Origin: Chloroflexi bacterium AL-N1
GTDB lineage: Bacteria > Chloroflexota > Chloroflexia > Chloroflexales > Roseiflexaceae
Direction of reading: 5' to 3'
Length of the DNA stretch: 54,530 nucleotides
NCBI GenBank assembly: GCA_013122435.1
Contig: WYDT01000047.1
Span: forward strand, 1 to 54,530
Position 1 is the stretch's first letter. Each line of letters starts with the position of its first letter. A model generated the notes under the pieces. It worked only from the letters and a program-made list of their open reading frames with translations. It was not told the DNA's origin and made no database searches. A program made the translations under genes and the position numbers. This document shows positions 50,585 through 54,530 of the stretch, one piece after another.

Positions 50585-52390
50585 ATGGTGTCGCACATAG
50601 ACTCCGATAAAGAGGATAAAAATAGCTTTTCCGCCAGAGAAGGTTTTGCCATATTTGTTCGATTGCTTGGCTATGTCAGACCGTATCTCAAGCGCCTCGC
50701 TCTTGGCTTTGTTGTGCTGCTGATTGGCGCAATCATGACTGCCGTGGTACCACTGATCATCCGTACGTCGGTGGACCAGATTATCACTGAGAACAACACA
50801 CAACTCCTCGACCAGGTGCTCCTCCTGTTGATCGGCATCTTCCTGTTTCAGTCAATACTCAACTATATCGAGCATATCGTGATGGCCTATGTCGGCGAAA
50901 GTGTAGTCGCCAACCTGCGTAAGCGACTGTTCGATCATCTGCAATCGCTCTCGATGAGTTTCTACAACAACAGCCGTACCGGCGATATCGTCACACGTAT
51001 CACCAGCGATTCCAGTCTGGTGCAACAATCGATCTCGTTTGAACTTGTCCAGATACTAAATCAGATTATCACCATTGTGATTGGTCTGATCGTGCTTTTT
51101 GTGTTGAACTGGCGGCTCACAGCGATTATCTTGCTGGCTGTGCCGCTGATCTTCGGGCTCACGTTTTTTCTCGGTCTACGTATTCAAAAGGCGGCCAATC
51201 GCATGCAAACCAACCTGGCAGAGGCCGCTAATGTGGTCGAGGAAAACATTCAGGGTGTGCAGGTCGTCAAGTCTTTCGCACAGCAGAGGTACGAGAATCA
51301 GCGCTTCTCTGGCAATGTCCACAACACCTTTCTGGCCGCGCTGGGTCTCGCCCGACTCTACGCCTCAATGATCGCGCTTACGGGTTTTCTGGGCTTCGCA
51401 ACGATCTCGATTACGCTCTGGTATGGCACCCGCGAAGTGTTGCTGGGGCAATTCACCGCTGGTGGGGTGGTCGCGTATCTGCTGTTGGCACTGTCAGTCG
51501 TGGCAGCGATGGGTATATCGGTGATGTCTTATGGGCAGATCCAGAGTGCACTCGGCGCCGCCCGACGCATCTTCGACATGATCGACATCATCCCGGAGAT
51601 CACAGAGCACCCCGATGCACGCCAGCTAGCGGCTGTGCGAGGCGAAGTCCATTTGGAGAACGTGTCACACGCCTATGAGCCCAACACATCAGTGCTGCGT
51701 GGTATCACCATTCATGCCAGCCCAGGGCAGACCATCGCACTGGTTGGCCCGAGTGGTGCTGGTAAATCCACACTGGTCAACCTTATCCCGCGCTTCTACG
51801 ATGTCTCTGAGGGTGCCATCCGCATCGATGGTCATGACATCCGTAACGTGACACTGGAAAGCCTGAACCAGCAGATCGGCATTGTTCCGCAGGAGACCTT
51901 TCTTTTTGCACAAAGCATTGCCGGCAATATCCGCTATGGTAAATCTGACGCAACGCAAGCAGAAGTCGAAGAGGCCGCCAGAGCTGCGAATGCCCACAAC
52001 TTTATTGTCAATGATTTATCTGATGGCTACGAAACACTGGTGGGTGAGCGTGGTGTCAAGCTGAGTGGTGGCCAGCGCCAGCGGATCTCGATTGCCCGTG
52101 CGATCCTGAAAAACCCACGTATCCTGATTCTGGACGAGGCTACCTCGTCGCTCGACAGCGAGAGTGAACGCCTGATCCAGGATGCCCTCAACCGCTTGAT
52201 GCAGGGGCGCACCTCGTTTGTGATTGCTCACCGACTGAGCACCATTGTCAATGCAGACTGGATTGTCGTGCTTAACAACGGCCAGATTGTCGAGCAAGGT
52301 ACGCACACAGATCTGGTTGATCGATCTGAGGGTTTTTATCAAAAGCTGTACAAATTCCAGTTCGCACTGGACCAATCGTCAGCAGCCTAG
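50585..52390 (+). CDS. ABC exporter half-transporter (MsbA/multidrug type)
   Basis: 601 residues. A six-helix ABC transmembrane domain (about 25-330) precedes a nucleotide-binding domain with Walker A GPSGAGKST (about 388), Q-loop VPQETFLFAQS, signature LSGGQRQR (about 490), Walker B ILILDEATS and H-loop IAHRLSTI. It works as a homo- or heterodimer exporting lipids, drugs or peptides. It is divergent from the tRNA array and has no clear functional link to it. It ends in TAG. Confidence 0.95.
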   Translation: MVSHIDSDKEDKNSFSAREGFAIFVRLLGYVRPYLKRLALGFVVLLIGAIMTAVVPLIIRTSVDQIITENNTQLLDQVLLLLIGIFLFQSILNYIEHIVMAYVGESVVANLRKRLFDHLQSLSMSFYNNSRTGDIVTRITSDSSLVQQSISFELVQILNQIITIVIGLIVLFVLNWRLTAIILLAVPLIFGLTFFLGLRIQKAANRMQTNLAEAANVVEENIQGVQVVKSFAQQRYENQRFSGNVHNTFLAALGLARLYASMIALTGFLGFATISITLWYGTREVLLGQFTAGGVVAYLLLALSVVAAMGISVMSYGQIQSALGAARRIFDMIDIIPEITEHPDARQLAAVRGEVHLENVSHAYEPNTSVLRGITIHASPGQTIALVGPSGAGKSTLVNLIPRFYDVSEGAIRIDGHDIRNVTLESLNQQIGIVPQETFLFAQSIAGNIRYGKSDATQAEVEEAARAANAHNFIVNDLSDGYETLVGERGVKLSGGQRQRISIARAILKNPRILILDEATSSLDSESERLIQDALNRLMQGRTSFVIAHRLSTIVNADWIVVLNNGQIVEQGTHTDLVDRSEGFYQKLYKFQFALDQSSAA

Positions 52391-52595
52391 CTGTAGCCGC
52401 AGTTTGCAACCCCAAGCAAGTGACACAGAAGGACTTGCGCGGATTAAGCATATTCTTCGTGATCATGTGACACGTTATGGGTTCCGTGACCATCTTGAGG
52501 TACATTGGTCAGATGAAGTTAACACCGAAACGTGAACGTTTTTCCATCTATGCTAGCTATACAGAGATTGTAAACAACCATATACGAGGCTGAAC

Positions 52596-53675
52596 ATGTT
52601 TACACAATTACCACTGATGCTCGTTCTTTTCCTTCTGCTTTCTTTCGCAGCGTGTCAATCTACTCCTACTGCTGAAGGAGACCCCACCGCCGAACCTGCT
52701 GCCAGCACCGATAATACTTCCGACCATACTGCTGCCGATGATACCGCTGTTGAGACTGATACCGCTGCCGATGACATGGCAGCAGACACCGCCACTGAGC
52801 CGGCTGCCAGCACCGATGACCCTCGTACTATCACAGATGCACGAGGAATAGGAGATGACCGTACCGGCTAACCCGCAGCGGGTGGTGGTGCTGAGTGAAC
52901 AGGATTTAGATGCGGCCCTGGCACTCGATGCTTCAGTTGTCGGAACAGTCAATGGTCGTGGGCAGCCACCACCACCACTCTACCTCGGCGATCGCGTAGA
53001 GGGTATCACCTCTGTTGGGAGTTTCACGGAGCCCTCGTTAGAAACCGTCGCCGAGCTTGACCCTGATCTCATTCTGATTGGTGGTATCTTTCCGGCCATT
53101 GAGGAACTCTTGCCACAACTCGCAGCGCTTGCCCCACCGTCGTTACCTATGCACTGGAGGATGACTGGAAAACAGCCTTCCGTGGCACCACCCAGGCATT
53201 GAATCAAGAAGCGCAGGCAGCAACGTAGCTGGCTGACTATGAAACACAGGTGCAGGAGACCACACACCTTCTCGGCACGAACGCAACATCGGAAATCAGC
53301 ATTGTGCGGTAGAACCCTGACGGTCCGGTTGTGATGACCCCTGAGTCTTCTGGTGGGCTGGTGTTGCGCGATGTCGGGCTCACCCGACCTGAAGCCCAAC
53401 AGATTGAGCGCTGGCAGGGACACTACCACTCTGAGCCCTTGAGCCTCGAGCAACTCGACCTCATTGACGGAGACTGGCTGTTCCTGAGCACGCTCAATCC
53501 TGATGGTGAACAAGCCATGAATGACGCGATGGACAACCAACTGTTTCAGCAACTCAACGCTGTCATGAGTGACTCTGTGAGCGTTGTCGATGGCACCGTC
53601 TGGACCAGTCGTGGTGGGCCGCTGGCTGCCCTGATCGTGCTGGAAGACATTACCGAAGAGCTGGGAGAGTCGTAA
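52596..53675 (+). pseudogene. Decayed iron-siderophore (FecB/FhuD-type) binding protein
   Basis: It begins with a lipoprotein signal (lipobox FAAC near residue 20) and an Ala/Thr/Asp-rich linker. A frameshift near 52855 leads into NPQRVVVLSEQDLDAALALD, GSFTEPSLETVAELDPDLILIGG (typical of periplasmic siderophore binding proteins). A second shift near 53135 and in-frame TAG codons at about 53226 and 53310 interrupt the rest before it resumes with SGGLVLRDVGLTRPEAQ and continues to 53675. At least four lesions make a functional product unlikely. No permease genes follow. Confidence 0.8.
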
Positions 53676-54530
53676 GCCCCTTTATAGTTGTCTCTGCTAC
53701 TCCAACGAGCGTATAAGATTGGTGCGCTCGTTGCTTATGGATGGTCATCAAATCTCCACTCCACTCCTCCCCCATCCGCTCCAGCAACGGCATCGCCTCA
53801 CGCTGCTCAGGTCGATTGACCTGGATGACCAGCAAGGTCCCATCAAGCTCAGCCAACACCCAATTATCGCCATTTTGCTCTTCAAACTCCCAGGCATTGA
53901 TGGTACGGCCATCTATGATGACCTGGCCTGGCTTACTCTCAAGCCAGGATGCGTGAGATCGCAGATACGCCATCAACGTATCGGCGGCTGCCATATACAT
54001 CGTGAAATATGCACCATTTACGATATAATTTGCTTTCATGGCCATACCATTCCACACAGCAGAATCGAATAGACCATCGCTCCATGCTGAACTACCTTCA
54101 AAATTGGCTTCGTAGCCACTCAAAATAAGATCTCTGCTTTGCGGTAGTCCAAACATCGGTGTCGTCATAAATGGTAGCACCTGCTCACGATCAAGCGTTA
54201 TTGTTGGCGAATCAGGCCATCGGAGCGAACTAGAGTTTATATCAAGAACGGTATCGGGTGGTGTTGCGTCAAAGACATCATCCGGCACTTGAGCAAGCGA
54301 AATAACCTCGTCGGTCACGGCTTCTGTTGATGCAAGCAAGACACTCTGTGCTATCGATCCACCAGCCCGGACTTCCAACCGCTCAGGTTGGTCGCGCTCA
54401 TCAAGATAGATCAGACTAATGAGGCTGGTATTTGACAGGTCGGCTATATAGGGAGACTCGTACCAGCGATCAGTATCAGAAAAACGTTGTGTACGTTGAG
54501 AGGCATATCGCTCAGGGAATGACGGCTCCA
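53650..54530 (-). CDS. Unknown protein, 5' end outside the window
   Basis: The reading frame is open from the window edge to 53650 (about 290 residues seen). It has soluble alpha/beta composition without signal or membrane segments in this part; segments such as LTLDREQVLPFM and QVIIDGRTINAWEFEEQNGDNWVLAELDGTLLVIQV suggest a beta-rich domain. The last 26 bases overlap the end of the convergent pseudogene. Family not recognised. Confidence 0.6.
   Translation of the reverse strand, partial: EPSFPERYASQRTQRFSDTDRWYESPYIADLSNTSLISLIYLDERDQPERLEVRAGGSIAQSVLLASTEAVTDEVISLAQVPDDVFDATPPDTVLDINSSSLRWPDSPTITLDREQVLPFMTTPMFGLPQSRDLILSGYEANFEGSSAWSDGLFDSAVWNGMAMKANYIVNGAYFTMYMAAADTLMAYLRSHASWLESKPGQVIIDGRTINAWEFEEQNGDNWVLAELDGTLLVIQVNRPEQREAMPLLERMGEEWSGDLMTIHKQRAHQSYTLVGVAETTIKGLTTLPALR

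Noticed and set aside
52391..52535. Possible short coding stretch after the ABC exporter
   Set aside because: The frame has some protein-like residues but no start codon or ribosome site, and overlaps the exporter in another frame.

Overview
The window looks like a chromosomal segment from a Chloroflexota bacterium, perhaps Herpetosiphon-like. That is an inference from about 50% GC, two DUF574-type S-adenosyl methyltransferases, DUF5666 and ASPIC/UnbV secreted proteins, a PucC-type MFS protein, an AfsR-like TPR fragment and proteins ending in a YLPL motif. No rRNA gene is present to confirm it. Most of the first 42 kb is ordinary accessory chromosome. The last 12 kb holds an unusual RNA locus.

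Layout. 1-1841: broken Rhs-type C-terminus with an alpha/beta-hydrolase tail, then a WD40 protein. 2109-11259: sugar operon made of an autoregulated LacI repressor (leaderless mRNA, 18-bp operator repeated before the transporter), a lipoprotein binding protein, two permeases, a TPR protein, a secreted glucanase-like protein and a GH94 phosphorylase, plausibly for beta-1,2-glucan. 11318-14693: lactone oxidase and PLP aldolase genes, both interrupted, divergent from a TetR gene. 14716-19266: pentapeptide-repeat protein, tRNA-Lys, MerR-like protein, methyltransferase, regulator fragment, YczE-like membrane protein. 19420-23147: oxyR divergent from a catalase remnant and katG. 23461-34954: small regulatory and metabolic units (DUF4260/TetR, PucC-like MFS, hisN-hisC, FG-GAP protein, GNAT, TetR with two hydrolases). 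35096-42516: secreted and hypothetical proteins, a second methyltransferase, an SDR pseudogene, VanZ-like and TPR proteins.

42600-50412 is the outstanding region, and everything in it reads on the minus strand. A consensus sigma-70 promoter (50384-50412) precedes 38 conventional-order tRNA genes covering all 20 amino acids. Nearly all encode CCA. Interspersed are four RNAs in which a tRNA is held inside one shared helical scaffold. In three of these the tRNA is circularly permuted: the 3' half comes first and the acceptor is closed by a loop, which in two cases contains CCA. Downstream on the same strand are a 72-residue possibly beta-grasp protein, a Ro60-like (TROVE/vWA) protein, a YrlA-type Y RNA whose tRNA-like module has the same permuted topology, and an SPFH/slipin-like protein. 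Other oddities are five leucine-anticodon tRNAs with short variable loops, coordinated D-loop/T-loop changes (A18 with G55), tRNA-Ile(UAU) and tRNA-Arg(GCG). I infer one functional unit: an autonomous tRNA set plus Ro60/Y-RNA machinery. The scaffolded tRNAs look intermediate between tRNA and Y RNA.

50585-54530: ABC exporter, a decayed siderophore-binding protein gene and a partial unknown gene. Several genes in the window carry single-base lesions (frameshifts, in-frame TAG). These may be true decay or consensus errors; raw reads would decide.
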